Of a DNA stretch of 64,000 bases, positions 34,589 to 44,326 are shown in pieces. Source of the stretch: Citrobacter enshiensis (lineage in GTDB: Bacteria; Pseudomonadota; Gammaproteobacteria; Enterobacterales; Enterobacteriaceae); assembly GCF_029338175.1 (NCBI RefSeq), contig NZ_CP119862.1, forward strand, positions 2,108,001 through 2,172,000, in the 5' to 3' direction. Below the pieces are notes generated by a model that made no database searches, was not told the DNA's origin, and saw only the letters and a program-made list of their open reading frames with translations. The first letter of the stretch is position 1. Every line of letters starts with the position of its first letter. Both the position numbers and the translations under genes were made by a program.

Positions 34589-37500
34589 ATGCGCGGATAT
34601 CGGAAAATGAAGAAGATATTGAGTATCTTATTGCTGCTGGCGATGACGTTCGGAATACCCGCATTTTCAGTCCAGGGGGCGCTTAAAGGCGGGACCTGGC
34701 AGACAACGCCCACCTCCACGGGTGAAATTAGCGGTACCAGCCCGCAGGCTGACAGCGCAGCGATCGCGGTTTATCAGGGCAGCATACAGCTGGATCCCGC
34801 TAAAACATACACCGTACCCTTCAGCGCAACGCCCGGCGATTTCAGTGCGGATACTGCCGCCAGTCATCTTATCCTGACGAATCCCCATGACACCGAAGGC
34901 GACCTGTTTGCCGCGCCGCCAGCGTTACAGTGGGAAAACCAGCAGCCGCCCGGCGCGGATCTGGTTTGGGCCGATGCCGCCACGCCGGATACGTTGCTTG
35001 ACCCGCAGCCGGTAGACGATGAAAGTTTTTGTGCACAAAATCTGGCCGGGCGTCATCTGGTGACGTGGCCGCAGGTGGATTCGTCCACGCCGCTGCCGCT
35101 GCTGTACCTCTCCACTCTCACCGGCTCGCCCACCACCGGCACCGTGGCGCTGCAGGATAAGCGGGTGGCGATTGATATCGCACCGTCGCAGAATGCGCCG
35201 CTGACGGTCAGCGCCAGCCACTATGACGATACGCTGAAAGCCGCGAAGGTGAAGGCAGGCGAGAGTATTGTCCTGACCATTACCACCCATGACTGCGCGG
35301 GAAGTGTGCTGAGTAACGTACCCTTTGTCATTACCCGCAGCGATGCGCTTGGCCGACGGGGCGATGTTAAAAACGACGCACCGGTGCATATCGGTAATAC
35401 CGAACTGACCACCGTCGACACCGAATATCATGGTGTCACGGACGCTAACGGTACGGCGACCGTGACGGTGACTCAGGATGGCGGACCGGGGGTGAAAACC
35501 ACGCTAAAGGTGAAGCCGTCACAAAGCAGCGTGGTGGAAGAGGATGTGGATGTGATATTCACCACGCTGACCAGCCCGAACAGCGATAAAGCCGCGATGT
35601 GGGGCCATATGGCGGAGAGTACCACGGTAGGCGATTTTACCTTTAGCCGTCCTAAACTGGCAGGGGAGGCCACTGGAACGAATGGCGCAGTGACCGACCA
35701 TAACGAAGTCTGGGCGCTGTTTGACTGGAACAACGCGGACAGCCACTGCAATTCCCTGCTGCCGGATCTCCGGCGGTTAGTGGCGCTGGACGTTGCTCAG
35801 GGTGCGCAAACCATTCAGGAAACATTGGGCTGGCCGATACAGGGTAATGATTACTGGTCGGCTTCGCCCGGTGAATCAGGGCGACACTTCGCGGTGGATA
35901 TGAATGGTCAGGAGAGCGCATCCCGCAATGACAGTGAGCACTACCTTGTCAGTTGCGTGGATCACGCTATGCCGGTGGTTACGCCCAAAATAACGCTGAC
36001 GCCTGATCATTACGACACCACGCTGACTGCGGCGAAAGCGATGACTGGTGAATCCATCACCATGACGGTCATGATAACCGACAGCGTGACCGGGGAACCG
36101 CTTCCTCACATGTATTACTCCCTGGCGTTGGGCGAGGTGCATAACCGCGCCAATGAAACCAGTTCAGCATGGGAAACCTCTCCCGTGGTGCTCACTGGCG
36201 AGCACATTCAAGCCAGCGATCCACACCTTTATGAGGGGGTTACCGATGCCAACGGTGCCGCAACCGTGGTATTGACCCAGCCCCAGGGCGCTGGTGTGCG
36301 CACCACCATCACGGCCGAAATGCGCGAAGGGTATACCGCCACTGACAGTAAAGATGTGATTTTTACCGTCATCACCAGTCCGGACAGCGACAAAGCCCGC
36401 ATGTGGGGCCATATGAAGGATGCGGCAATGGCAGAAGGCAGTCTGTTCGTCCGCCCGCTGCTGGCGGCTGAATCCGGCAATGAAACGGGCAATTACCGGG
36501 AAAACAACGAGGACTGGGCGACATTTGCTCAGCTCAGCAAGGCGGAAAGTCAGTGCGGTGACGGACAGGTACCGTTGGCAAGTTCACTGGAAAAACTGTA
36601 TGCCGGGCACAGCGCAAACCTGATCGCTACGGATCTGGGCTGGCCGACGGAAAGCTACAGCTATCTGTCGGCAGACACGGATGGCACCACTTACCACAAC
36701 GTCAGCCTGAAAAACGGCGACCAGGGCAGCTTCACCGGTAGTTCGCCGAACTATCTCTCGTGTGCTGCCACGGAGCTGGTGGCGCAACTTCAGGTTACCA
36801 CCAACGGCGACGCCAGCCAGCGTCTGGCGAAAGCGAAAGCGGGAGAACCTATCACGCTGACGGTGCAGACAACCAACGCGGCAAACGGGTTGCCTGCGCC
36901 GAACGTGGCGTTCACGGTGACGTCCGAAGCGTCGACTAACCGGCAGGGGAGCGCCACCGGGTTTACATCCGGCGGCCCGTTGATGGTGAACGGACAGTCG
37001 TTTGGCACCAACAGCGGCATGACCGGTACTTACCAGGGGATAACGGATGCTCAGGGGCAGGCGCAACTGGTCATTGAGCAACCGAAAGGGCCTGGGGTCA
37101 AAACGCCGCTGACCATCAAACTGGATGACTCGCGGGTCGCCGACGCGATTAACTATGAGGTTATTTTTACCGCCGTCACCAGCCCGGATACGGACAAAGC
37201 GCAGATGTGGGGGCATATGGATGACAGCCTGACGGTGGGCGCTGATACGTTTTATCGTCCCAAACTGGCGAGTGAGTTTACTCCCCCTCCAAGCGGCTCA
37301 ACGCGTGCACTGGATAACGAGGTGTGGGGACTGCTGACGAACGCTGGTGTACAGAGCAGCGCGGGGGGAGGATGTGAAACCGGCCACCTCCCCAGTACTA
37401 ACCAGATGAAGGCGCTGTATAACGCGAACAAAGACAACAAAATGAATACTGAACACGGCTGGCAGACTACCTACAGCTACTGGACGTCGACGCTGTCTTC

Positions 37501-40156
37501 AGGAGGCCCCACCGCCGGTTGGGATGTTATCAATATGACGTCCGGCTCCACGGGCGCCAGCGGCGCTGGCATGTTCGTGGTCTCCTGCCTGAAAGACGCC
37601 AACCCGGTAGCGGCACAGATAACCCTGGAGACGGTGGATAAAACTCAGTGGTCAGAGACGCTGAACGCCGCACGAGTGAAAAAAGGCGATACCCTGCGAT
37701 TAAAACTGATGACAAAGGACAGTGCGGGCAATCCGGTACCGGATACGTCGGTCGTAATCTCGCGCGGAGACGATTATTCTCGCCAGGAAGTCAAAGAGAG
37801 TGCCCCCGCATCCATGGTGATTAACGGGCAGGCATTAGCCAATACATCCTCTTTGCTGTATGCGTCAACCGGCGCTGACGGTAGTCTGATTCTGGAGATC
37901 ACCAGGGCAAACACCAAAGGCACAAAAGCGACGCTTACCGCAAAGCTCTCTGATAACACCAGCGTCACGGCTGGCATAGACACCCTTTTTACCGTTGTCA
38001 CCAGCCCGGACTCGGCGAAAGCGACTTACTGGGGGCATATGCCCGAAACGCTGACGGCGGCGGAGGGTACCGTCTTTAAACGCCCAATACTCTTTAATGA
38101 ACTGGCTCAGACGAGCGGGTATAAATCTGCTTCGGAAAATTATGAGACGTGGGCTGTCTTAACGTATCCGCAGGCACAGGATAATACTTCCTCAGGATGC
38201 GATGAGGCACATATCCCGACCAGAGATTCACTCAATTCGCTCTACAGCGCCTATCCGGGCGGCAAAATAGAATCTGAACAAGGATGGCCCACCTACACCT
38301 ACTACTGGAGTAATACGGCTGATAATTCTGTTACCGCCAGCCGCAATTATTATACCGTTAGCCTGTATTCGGACAGCAGTTCGGGGATGGCACAAAATCA
38401 AACAAAGTATCTGACTTGTCTTGATAAAGCGCGACCAAAGGGGAATGTCGCTCAAATTGAACTGACGTCTGCGCAATATGTACCCGAACTGCATGCCGCC
38501 AAAGTGAAAAAAGGTGAGAAAATTACGTGGCAGATAAAATTCAAAGACGCACAGGGGAATGAAGTACCAGATGTCGCTTTTTCTATTCTCGGTGCCCAGG
38601 GAACAAAACGTAATGGCGAGCCGTACTCCGCTTACCTGTACGCAGGATATCCCGGAGGGTCTACGACATATTTATCAGGGAGTACCCGTTTCTATGGTAC
38701 GACTGACAGCAATGGGCAGGTGCTGGTAGAGGTTTCCGGTGGTGCAGGGTTTGAGGCATTACTCTCTGTTTCACCCGATGAAAACAGCGCATTAGCTGAA
38801 AATATGCCCTCTATTTTTACGATAGTAACCAGTCCGGACAGTGATAAAGCCGCGATGTGGGGACATATGCCAGATACCATCACGGTAGATGATATCGTTT
38901 TTGAGCGGCCAAAACTGGCGGCGGAGGCCCCATCAGCAAGTGGTCACTCGACGATAAACAACGAATCCTGGGCAACCGTGAGGGATCATAACGTAGCCTT
39001 CAACAACCCAGAGGCGGGAGGATGTGCGGCAAACCATTTACCGCAGATTGCTCAAATGAGTGCGTTATATGCTGCGCACAGCGGCAACAAGATCAGTACC
39101 GAATTCGGTTGGCCGGTCACCTCAAGTTATAATTACTGGACCTCCACGTATTATTATCCAGACAGACTTTCGGCCTGGTATTCAATCGAATTAAAAAGCG
39201 GATATACGTATTCTGCGAGTGGATCATCGTGGATGATGATTACGTGCCTGAAGGACGCCAACCCTGCGCCATCGAAGATCGTGATTAAACCCGTCGATAG
39301 CACACAATGGGATGCCTCACTGAATGTTGCGAAGGCAAAAAGCGGTGAGACGCTTCATCTCAACGTGACCGTCGAAGATGCCAGCGGTAAGCCAATACCC
39401 GCAACAATGCTGACCATTTCCCGCGGCAATGATTATAACCGTCAGGCAGTCCAGGAATCAGCACAAGCGATGACGGTTAACGGCTCCACATTGCCTTCAC
39501 CGGGGTCAACAAGTAATTTGTCTACGGATGACGCCGGTAACCTGCTTCTGGACGTGACGCGTCCATCCACCGTCAAAGGTACAAAAGCACCGATTACTCT
39601 CGCGGTTACCGACATTCCCGGCGTAACGTCCAGTCTGGACACTGTTTTTACCGTGCTGACGAGTCCTGACTCCAGTAAAGCCCAGTACTGGGGTCATATG
39701 CCAGAGACAGTAACCAGCAGTGATGGCGTTGTTTTTCGTCGGCCAATGCTTCAGGCAGAGATCGGTGTGGGTTCCTACAGTTCGGCTAATAACGAAAAAT
39801 GGTCTGCGATAACTTACCCACAGGCTTCTTCGGTGAATATCGAGGGATGTTCCGTCGATAAAATACCGCTGCTCAGTGAGTGGCAAACACTCTACGGTGA
39901 TCATCCAGGTGGTGCGGTGGCAACGCTTTATGGATGGCCGACCAATTATGTCTATTGGGGTGCCGATCTGACGGCAGACAATAAGGCGCAATCTATCAAC
40001 CTGGCTTCAGGAAGTACGCAAGCGACAATGTCAGCGTCTACGACAGATTATGCCCTGCTGGTTTGCCTGACGCAGTCACACACCAGGTCTGGGGCTGCCA
40101 GCGCCGCGCTGAATTCTCCCGGATACCCATTGGGGACTGCGTCTATCAGGCGATAA
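34589..40156 (+). CDS. ratA: RatA-like large repeat surface protein
   Basis: A 1,855-residue secreted protein, close in size to Salmonella RatA. The signal peptide is MKKILSILLLLAMTFGIPAFS; ATG 34589 has AGGA before it and ATG 34607 is an inner choice. After a unique N-terminal domain (about 25-205) there are six tandem modules of about 240-280 residues. Each starts with an Ig-like half (AAKVKAGESIVLTITTHD-type), then TSPDSDKAAMWGHM, then a half with paired cysteines, a GWP motif and a closing SC(L/V)xD(A/H). The end has no barrel or cell-wall anchor, so how it stays on the surface is unknown. It is third in the sinH-sinI-ratA operon, and a terminator follows at 40179. Confidence 0.85.
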   Translation: MRGYRKMKKILSILLLLAMTFGIPAFSVQGALKGGTWQTTPTSTGEISGTSPQADSAAIAVYQGSIQLDPAKTYTVPFSATPGDFSADTAASHLILTNPHDTEGDLFAAPPALQWENQQPPGADLVWADAATPDTLLDPQPVDDESFCAQNLAGRHLVTWPQVDSSTPLPLLYLSTLTGSPTTGTVALQDKRVAIDIAPSQNAPLTVSASHYDDTLKAAKVKAGESIVLTITTHDCAGSVLSNVPFVITRSDALGRRGDVKNDAPVHIGNTELTTVDTEYHGVTDANGTATVTVTQDGGPGVKTTLKVKPSQSSVVEEDVDVIFTTLTSPNSDKAAMWGHMAESTTVGDFTFSRPKLAGEATGTNGAVTDHNEVWALFDWNNADSHCNSLLPDLRRLVALDVAQGAQTIQETLGWPIQGNDYWSASPGESGRHFAVDMNGQESASRNDSEHYLVSCVDHAMPVVTPKITLTPDHYDTTLTAAKAMTGESITMTVMITDSVTGEPLPHMYYSLALGEVHNRANETSSAWETSPVVLTGEHIQASDPHLYEGVTDANGAATVVLTQPQGAGVRTTITAEMREGYTATDSKDVIFTVITSPDSDKARMWGHMKDAAMAEGSLFVRPLLAAESGNETGNYRENNEDWATFAQLSKAESQCGDGQVPLASSLEKLYAGHSANLIATDLGWPTESYSYLSADTDGTTYHNVSLKNGDQGSFTGSSPNYLSCAATELVAQLQVTTNGDASQRLAKAKAGEPITLTVQTTNAANGLPAPNVAFTVTSEASTNRQGSATGFTSGGPLMVNGQSFGTNSGMTGTYQGITDAQGQAQLVIEQPKGPGVKTPLTIKLDDSRVADAINYEVIFTAVTSPDTDKAQMWGHMDDSLTVGADTFYRPKLASEFTPPPSGSTRALDNEVWGLLTNAGVQSSAGGGCETGHLPSTNQMKALYNANKDNKMNTEHGWQTTYSYWTSTLSSGGPTAGWDVINMTSGSTGASGAGMFVVSCLKDANPVAAQITLETVDKTQWSETLNAARVKKGDTLRLKLMTKDSAGNPVPDTSVVISRGDDYSRQEVKESAPASMVINGQALANTSSLLYASTGADGSLILEITRANTKGTKATLTAKLSDNTSVTAGIDTLFTVVTSPDSAKATYWGHMPETLTAAEGTVFKRPILFNELAQTSGYKSASENYETWAVLTYPQAQDNTSSGCDEAHIPTRDSLNSLYSAYPGGKIESEQGWPTYTYYWSNTADNSVTASRNYYTVSLYSDSSSGMAQNQTKYLTCLDKARPKGNVAQIELTSAQYVPELHAAKVKKGEKITWQIKFKDAQGNEVPDVAFSILGAQGTKRNGEPYSAYLYAGYPGGSTTYLSGSTRFYGTTDSNGQVLVEVSGGAGFEALLSVSPDENSALAENMPSIFTIVTSPDSDKAAMWGHMPDTITVDDIVFERPKLAAEAPSASGHSTINNESWATVRDHNVAFNNPEAGGCAANHLPQIAQMSALYAAHSGNKISTEFGWPVTSSYNYWTSTYYYPDRLSAWYSIELKSGYTYSASGSSWMMITCLKDANPAPSKIVIKPVDSTQWDASLNVAKAKSGETLHLNVTVEDASGKPIPATMLTISRGNDYNRQAVQESAQAMTVNGSTLPSPGSTSNLSTDDAGNLLLDVTRPSTVKGTKAPITLAVTDIPGVTSSLDTVFTVLTSPDSSKAQYWGHMPETVTSSDGVVFRRPMLQAEIGVGSYSSANNEKWSAITYPQASSVNIEGCSVDKIPLLSEWQTLYGDHPGGAVATLYGWPTNYVYWGADLTADNKAQSINLASGSTQATMSASTTDYALLVCLTQSHTRSGAASAALNSPGYPLGTASIRR

Positions 40157-40170
40157 ATTGAGAGAGTGCG

Positions 40171-40440
40171 AAAAGAAAAATCCACGCAATTGCGTGGATT
40201 TTTTCGGGTTTGTTGGTTGCCATGAGATTCAATAAAACCTCATGAGACAACAAAAACGATTTAGACGCTTAATCGTGAATTATTTTATATCTTTTTGATT
40301 TAATTGTGTTTTGAATTGATATTCTTTGGTTTGTACTCACTTCTATATTCATTTTGGTAAAGGCGGCAATTTGGGAAGCACTGCATTCACTTTTGACCGA
40401 AAACGGGTCAAAAAATCCATGCATTGGCGATCAAATTCAT
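40171..40440 (+). repeat. Island end repeat B (ychF 3'-end-like)
   Basis: The first 90 bp (GAAAAGAAAAATCCACGCAA through CAATAAAACCTCATGAGACA, then TTTAGACGCTTA) are nearly identical to copy C at 42439-42540, including the terminator and the last ychF codons. The following 170 bp match copy A instead. B therefore looks like a junction between two tandem islands. The remaining stretch to 40522 has no supported gene. Confidence 0.8.
40179..40206. terminator. Bidirectional terminator after ratA
   Basis: Stem AATCCACGC (40179-40187) / GCGTGGATT (40192-40200) flanked by A5 and T6. It is a duplicate of the ychF terminator and now ends the sinH-sinI-ratA operon. Confidence 0.85.
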
Positions 40441-40522
40441 TAAACCACTTCAAATGTAGTTACATATGGTGACCAGTCAGACAGTTTTGGCCCTACACGC
40501 GAAATGTTGATGACTGAATGTT

Positions 40523-40969
40523 TCAGTAACCTCTGAGTTCATGAAGTTTAGAAGAAAGCTCGTCATTCTTGCGTATAAAATCCATTATATATTCTTCTGT
40601 AATTATGTCTGTTTTGTCGCTGTTTTTATGTTTCGTTGATAAAATTTGGTCATCTCCGTCAGATGACATACCTTCTGGTGCCGTGATTCTGAAACTATGA
40701 ACTATTCTATTACGGACTTCGACAAGCTCTGAAAATAATTGTGAGATACTATCTCCCACAGCGTTAGAAATTGTATTTTTAATAGGATTTAAAAGACGGC
40801 CAGATGTCCTGTCCGTAAGTTCATACCAGCTGTAGTTTTCATCGGTATCTATTCTTAGAATATTTTCAATAATGAACCCGTTATTGGAATTAAAAACGCA
40901 AACGGCAGTGCCAATTAACTCTCTGTATTTTTTAGACGGTACTGATTGATGTGAGTAATCTTCATACAT
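40523..40969 (-). CDS. Small protein with HEPN-type RNxxxH motif
   Basis: A 148-residue protein (MYEDYSHQSVPSKKYRELIG). In the middle it has LFSELVEVRNRIVHSFRIT: RNRIVH fits the R(N/H/D)xxxH active-site motif of HEPN ribonucleases, set in a helix as in that fold. The N-terminal part may be small and beta-rich (GTAVCVFNSNNGFIIENIL). No partner nucleotidyltransferase is beside it. Homologs have, I believe, been labelled selenium-binding, a label I would not trust. It lies inside the small island next to ychF, a typical place for defence genes. RNase activity is inferred from the motif only. Confidence 0.55.
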   Translation of the reverse strand: MYEDYSHQSVPSKKYRELIGTAVCVFNSNNGFIIENILRIDTDENYSWYELTDRTSGRLLNPIKNTISNAVGDSISQLFSELVEVRNRIVHSFRITAPEGMSSDGDDQILSTKHKNSDKTDIITEEYIMDFIRKNDELSSKLHELRGY

Positions 40970-41098
40970 GATATTGTCTCCTTATATATCATCTGCGTTT
41001 TTAGCCTATCAGCAGTATTGCATACTATCAGTCCAGATTACACGTTAATAACAGAACTGGACGGAATAACCGCTTTGCCCAGGTTGAAGCTAAGATGG

Positions 41099-41314
41099 TT
41101 AATTCTCAGATATCTCTTCTATTTTTGTGTATGAATATGAAATATAGTCATCATCACACATCAGATCATCGAGCGAAGGCTTACGTGGTCGGGTTAGGTG
41201 ATTGTAATAATCATCACGCTCGGCCTCGGTGTCGAACCATTTTTTCGTGTAGTCAGTACTGCGAAATCCGGGGGTGCTGTCCTGTTCCTTAGTCTCAATT
41301 CCGTATTTTTTCAT
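41099..41314 (-). CDS. Small island protein, unknown
   Basis: A 71-residue hydrophilic protein (MKKYGIETKEQDSTPGFRST, DYTKKWFDTEAERDDYYNHLTR) starting at ATG 41314 after AAGGAGAACTAATTAA. The strong ribosome site and protein-like composition support coding. Similar short proteins occur beside P4-type integrases in enterobacterial islands, to my memory, but I cannot name a function. Confidence 0.55.
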   Translation of the reverse strand: MKKYGIETKEQDSTPGFRSTDYTKKWFDTEAERDDYYNHLTRPRKPSLDDLMCDDDYISYSYTKIEEISEN

Positions 41315-41431
41315 TTAATTAGTTCTCCTTAAAATAATTATCGCAATATCTTCTCTGTGTATTAAATTCAATATCCTTGATTCCATGGAAAAGATTTAAG
41401 TAAACACAATTTGAAAATATTTTATCATTTA

Positions 41432-41530
41432 TCAATGAGCTAGCAACGTCAATCTTAATATCTTATCATCCTTATTGTTATCACAAGCGCACACTAAAAA
41501 TGAAGATAATAGAGCAATTTTCCTGATCAT
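41432..41530 (-). CDS. Possible small lipoprotein remnant
   Basis: A 32-residue frame MIRKIALLSSFLVCACDNNK... with a hydrophobic stretch ending in a cysteine, a lipobox-like arrangement (LVCAC). There is no strong ribosome site. It may be the truncated start of an island lipoprotein; the chance of a false frame is considerable. Confidence 0.3.
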   Translation of the reverse strand: MIRKIALLSSFLVCACDNNKDDKILRLTLLAH

Positions 41531-41649
41531 AATGAACCACCATATTAAACGTATGGAAATATTAACGTATAATACATCTTTTGGGGGGAGGATAAAAAGT
41601 CTGAAAATACACAAGCAGGAACACCTACAACAATGCCCTTAGGATTCTC

Positions 41650-41770
41650 ACTTTCTGGGTGGATGGCGACACCATTCAGGCGTGGCACGAATCTGCCCCT
41701 TTTACCACGGGGACGAGTTCCTCGCTATTCCGACCTTGCAATTACCACTGCTCAGTCCAGATTACAACAG
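41650..41770 (+). pseudogene. IS5-family transposase fragment
   Basis: The frame WMATPFRRGTNLPLLPRGRVPRYSDLAITTAQS matches the conserved N-terminal block of IS5-group (IS903-like) transposases (RGRP.RYSDLAITT). Only about 35 residues remain and neither inverted end is seen. It abuts the broken integrase. Confidence 0.6.
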
Positions 41771-41834
41771 GGTCAGTTTGGATAGATGTGGTCCAAATTT
41801 TTTTGGTGAACATTCTACTGAAACCACTTAAACC

Positions 41835-42316
41835 AAACAGGCCATGCAGTGTTCACACCTTCCTGAAGAATTTTAAGGATATGGTGTGGCGTGATCTCTC
41901 TGATAGGAAGTTTACCGATGGTGGGGGAAACCATACGTTCAAGCATATCCAGTCGGCGCGTTTTGGTGATTTCGGCCTAGTCTTTCACCTGCAACCACTC
42001 TTTGGCGATCAGCTCAAAGGTGTTAGATCCGTCATTGATCTTGCTACTCTTATCTAACTGACGAGCCTGTGTCGGGCTAACTCCATCTGCGACTTGCTTA
42101 CGCGCTTGCTCGCATTTCTGGCGAGCTTCGGCGAGTTTTACCGCTGGATACTCACCCAACGCAAACATGCTGGATTGACCGTTGAGTTTAAACCGATAGC
42201 GCCATGCCTTTTTGCCATTGGGTTCACTTCAAGGTAGAGAAGAGACCGTTGAAGTCATTTAGGTGGTACAGCTTTTTTTTAGGTTTAGCATTACGGCATT
42301 GAGTATCAGTGAGCAT
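41835..42316 (-). pseudogene. P4-type integrase, truncated
   Basis: It starts at ATG 42316 as MLTDTQCRNAKPKKKLYHLNDFNGLF, the standard P4-integrase beginning. A stop follows, then NGKKAWRYRFKLNGQ, MFALGEYPAVKLAEARQKCEQARK and EWLQVKD, an in-frame TAG at 41977-41979, and then ITKTRRLDMLERMVSPTIGK and LPIREITPHHILKILQ, the core-binding domain. The catalytic domain is lost. The gene starts about 125 bp from repeat C at the ychF end and reads inward to the island, the usual layout of P4-type integrases next to their att site. This marks ychF as the probable target. Confidence 0.85.
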
Positions 42317-42329
42317 AATGAGCTATTAT

Positions 42330-42440
42330 TCATTTTTTATACCGTTGTTGTACTCACTTAAAATGAAGATGGAAGAGTGTTGTACTCATCTATGTGCTCA
42401 CTTTTGAGTGCGTTGTTACGAGATGAATTGAGACTTTATG
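42330..42440. promoter_or_regulatory. Integrase arm-type repeats
   Basis: Between the integrase start and repeat C there are several short direct repeats of the GTACTCA/GTGCTCA type (GTTGTACTCACTT, GTTGTACTCATC, ATGTGCTCACTTTT). Similar TACTCAC words lie beside copies A and B. Spaced short repeats here are typical arm-type binding sites for a tyrosine integrase. The assignment is by pattern only. Confidence 0.5.
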
Positions 42441-42545
42441 AAAAGAAAAATCCACGCAATTGCGTGGATTTTATCGGGTTTGTTGGTTGCCACGAGATTC
42501 AATAAAACCTCATGAGACAACAAATTTTATTTAGACGTTGAACAG
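42441..42545 (+). repeat. Island end repeat C, overlapping the ychF 3' end
   Basis: Contains the ychF terminator (AATCCACGC 42449-42457 / GCGTGGATT 42462-42470), TTCAATAAAACCTCATGAGA (42499-42518) and the last codons of ychF (TTAGACGTTGAAC on the plus strand). This is the intact version of the repeat found at 30.7 and 40.2 kb and therefore the presumed attachment site. Confidence 0.8.
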
Positions 42546-43625
42546 GAAATTCATTACGTCGCCGTCTTTAACGATATAGTCCTTACCTTCGGCGCGCATC
42601 TTACCGGCTTCTTTCGCACCTTGTTCACCTTTATAAGTGATGAAATCTTCGAATGCGATGGTCTGGGCACGGATAAACCCTTTTTCGAAGTCGGTATGGA
42701 TTTTACCTGCCGCTTGCGGTGCAGTAGCGCCTACCGGGATGGTCCATGCACGAACTTCTTTCACGCCTGCGGTGAAGTACGTCTGCAGGTTCAGCAGTTC
42801 GTAACCGGCACGAATAACGCGGTTCAGGCCCGGCTCTTCGATTCCCAGTTCTGCCATAAACTCTTCGCGATCGGCATCGTCGAGTTCAGCGATATCGGAT
42901 TCAACGGCGGCACACACGGCAACCACGACAGAACCTTCCGCAGCCGCGATTTCACGCACTTTATCGAGGTACGGGTTATTTTCAAAACCGTCTTCGTTCA
43001 CGTTGGCGATATACATGGTTGGCTTCAGGGTCAGGAAGCTCAGGTATTTGATTGCCGCTTTGTCTTCGTCGGTCAGATTTTTAAGCGCACGCAGCATACC
43101 GGCGTTTTCCAGTTGCGGCAGACATTTTTCCAGCGCGGCCTGTTCGGCTTTGGCGTCTTTATCGCCACCTTTGGCTTTCTTCTGCACGCGGTGCAGGGCA
43201 CGTTCGCAGGTGTCGAGATCTGACAGCGCCAGTTCGGTATTGATAACGTCAATATCGTCAGCCGGATCGACTTTGTTATTCACGTGGATGATGTTGTCGT
43301 TTTCAAAGCAGCGAACAACGTGGCCGATGGCTTCGGTTTCACGAATGTTGGTCAGGAACTGGTTACCCAGACCTTCACCTTTGGACGCCCCTTTGACCAG
43401 ACCAGCGATGTCGACGAATTCCATAGTGGTAGGGAGAATGCGCTGCGGCTTAACGATCTCTGCCAGTTGGTCCAGACGAGGATCGGGCATTGGTACGACA
43501 CCGGTATTCGGCTCGATAGTGCAGAACGGGAAGTTTGCCGCTTCAATACCGGCTTTGGTCAGCGCATTGAACAGGGTAGATTTCCCGACGTTGGGCAAAC
43601 CGACGATACCGCATTTGAATCCCAT
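42531..43625 (-). CDS. ychF: Redox-regulated ATPase YchF
   Basis: An Obg-family P-loop protein that hydrolyses ATP rather than GTP and binds ribosomes (OLA1 homolog). The 364 residues match E. coli YchF in full: P-loop [31 protein letters not shown], a coiled-coil insertion, and a C-terminal TGS domain ([23 protein letters not shown]). ATG 43625 is preceded by AAGGTG. It reads away from pth, 116 bp apart, as in E. coli. Its 3' end appears to be the insertion site of the islands to its left, and the normal C-terminus (VMNFLFNV) is kept. Confidence 0.97.
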   Translation of the reverse strand: MGFKCGIVGLPNVGKSTLFNALTKAGIEAANFPFCTIEPNTGVVPMPDPRLDQLAEIVKPQRILPTTMEFVDIAGLVKGASKGEGLGNQFLTNIRETEAIGHVVRCFENDNIIHVNNKVDPADDIDVINTELALSDLDTCERALHRVQKKAKGGDKDAKAEQAALEKCLPQLENAGMLRALKNLTDEDKAAIKYLSFLTLKPTMYIANVNEDGFENNPYLDKVREIAAAEGSVVVAVCAAVESDIAELDDADREEFMAELGIEEPGLNRVIRAGYELLNLQTYFTAGVKEVRAWTIPVGATAPQAAGKIHTDFEKGFIRAQTIAFEDFITYKGEQGAKEAGKMRAEGKDYIVKDGDVMNFLFNV

Positions 43626-43741
43626 GATTTAAATCACCTTAATATCTTGATAATCAACCTGTTATAGAAAACAGATTGTAGAAAAGTAAATAACTTTGCC
43701 TATTATACACAGCGTACGGCAAAAATGCCGCATATCCCTGC

Positions 43742-44326
43742 TTATTGCGCTTTAAAGGTATGCAGCCGGCTCGTCGCTTTGGTCAGGCCATCTTTGAACC
43801 AAATCTCCGTGCAACGGGCCGCTTCGTCAATGGCTTCATCAATTAACTTCTGTTCAGAAACAGGCGGTTTGCCTAACACGAAGCCCACAACTTTGTTTTT
43901 ATCGCCGGGATGCCCGATTCCGACACGTAAGCGATGAAAGTTAGGGTTATTGCCCAACTTGCTAATGATATCTTTCAGCCCGTTATGTCCGCCGTGTCCG
44001 CCCCCCAGTTTAAACTTCGCCACGCCGGGAGGGAGATCCAGTTCGTCGTGAGCGACCAGAATTTCATCGGGATTAATACGGTAAAAGCTGGCCATTGCAC
44101 CAACCGCTTTGCCACTCAGATTCATAAATGTGGTCGGTACTAAAAGGCGAACGTCTTCGCCCTCCAGCGTCACTCGGGAGGTATAACCAAAGAATTTAGG
44201 CTCATCGCGCAGAGGGGCGCGCAACCTCTCTGCCAGTAAATCAACGAACCATGCGCCTGCATTGTGTCGCGTTGCTGCGTATTCAGCGCCGGGGTTTGCC
44301 AGGCCGACAATCAATTTAATCGTCAC
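43742..44326 (-). CDS. pth: Peptidyl-tRNA hydrolase
   Basis: Releases peptides from prematurely dropped peptidyl-tRNA. GTG 44326 ([13 protein letters not shown]) is the start by match with E. coli, with AGGAC before it; this gives 194 residues. Active-site histidine is in ATRHNAGAW; other signatures are [27 protein letters not shown] and [13 protein letters not shown]. It lies upstream of ychF in the usual pair. The frame is intact. Confidence 0.97.
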   Translation of the reverse strand: MTIKLIVGLANPGAEYAATRHNAGAWFVDLLAERLRAPLRDEPKFFGYTSRVTLEGEDVRLLVPTTFMNLSGKAVGAMASFYRINPDEILVAHDELDLPPGVAKFKLGGGHGGHNGLKDIISKLGNNPNFHRLRVGIGHPGDKNKVVGFVLGKPPVSEQKLIDEAIDEAARCTEIWFKDGLTKATSRLHTFKAQ

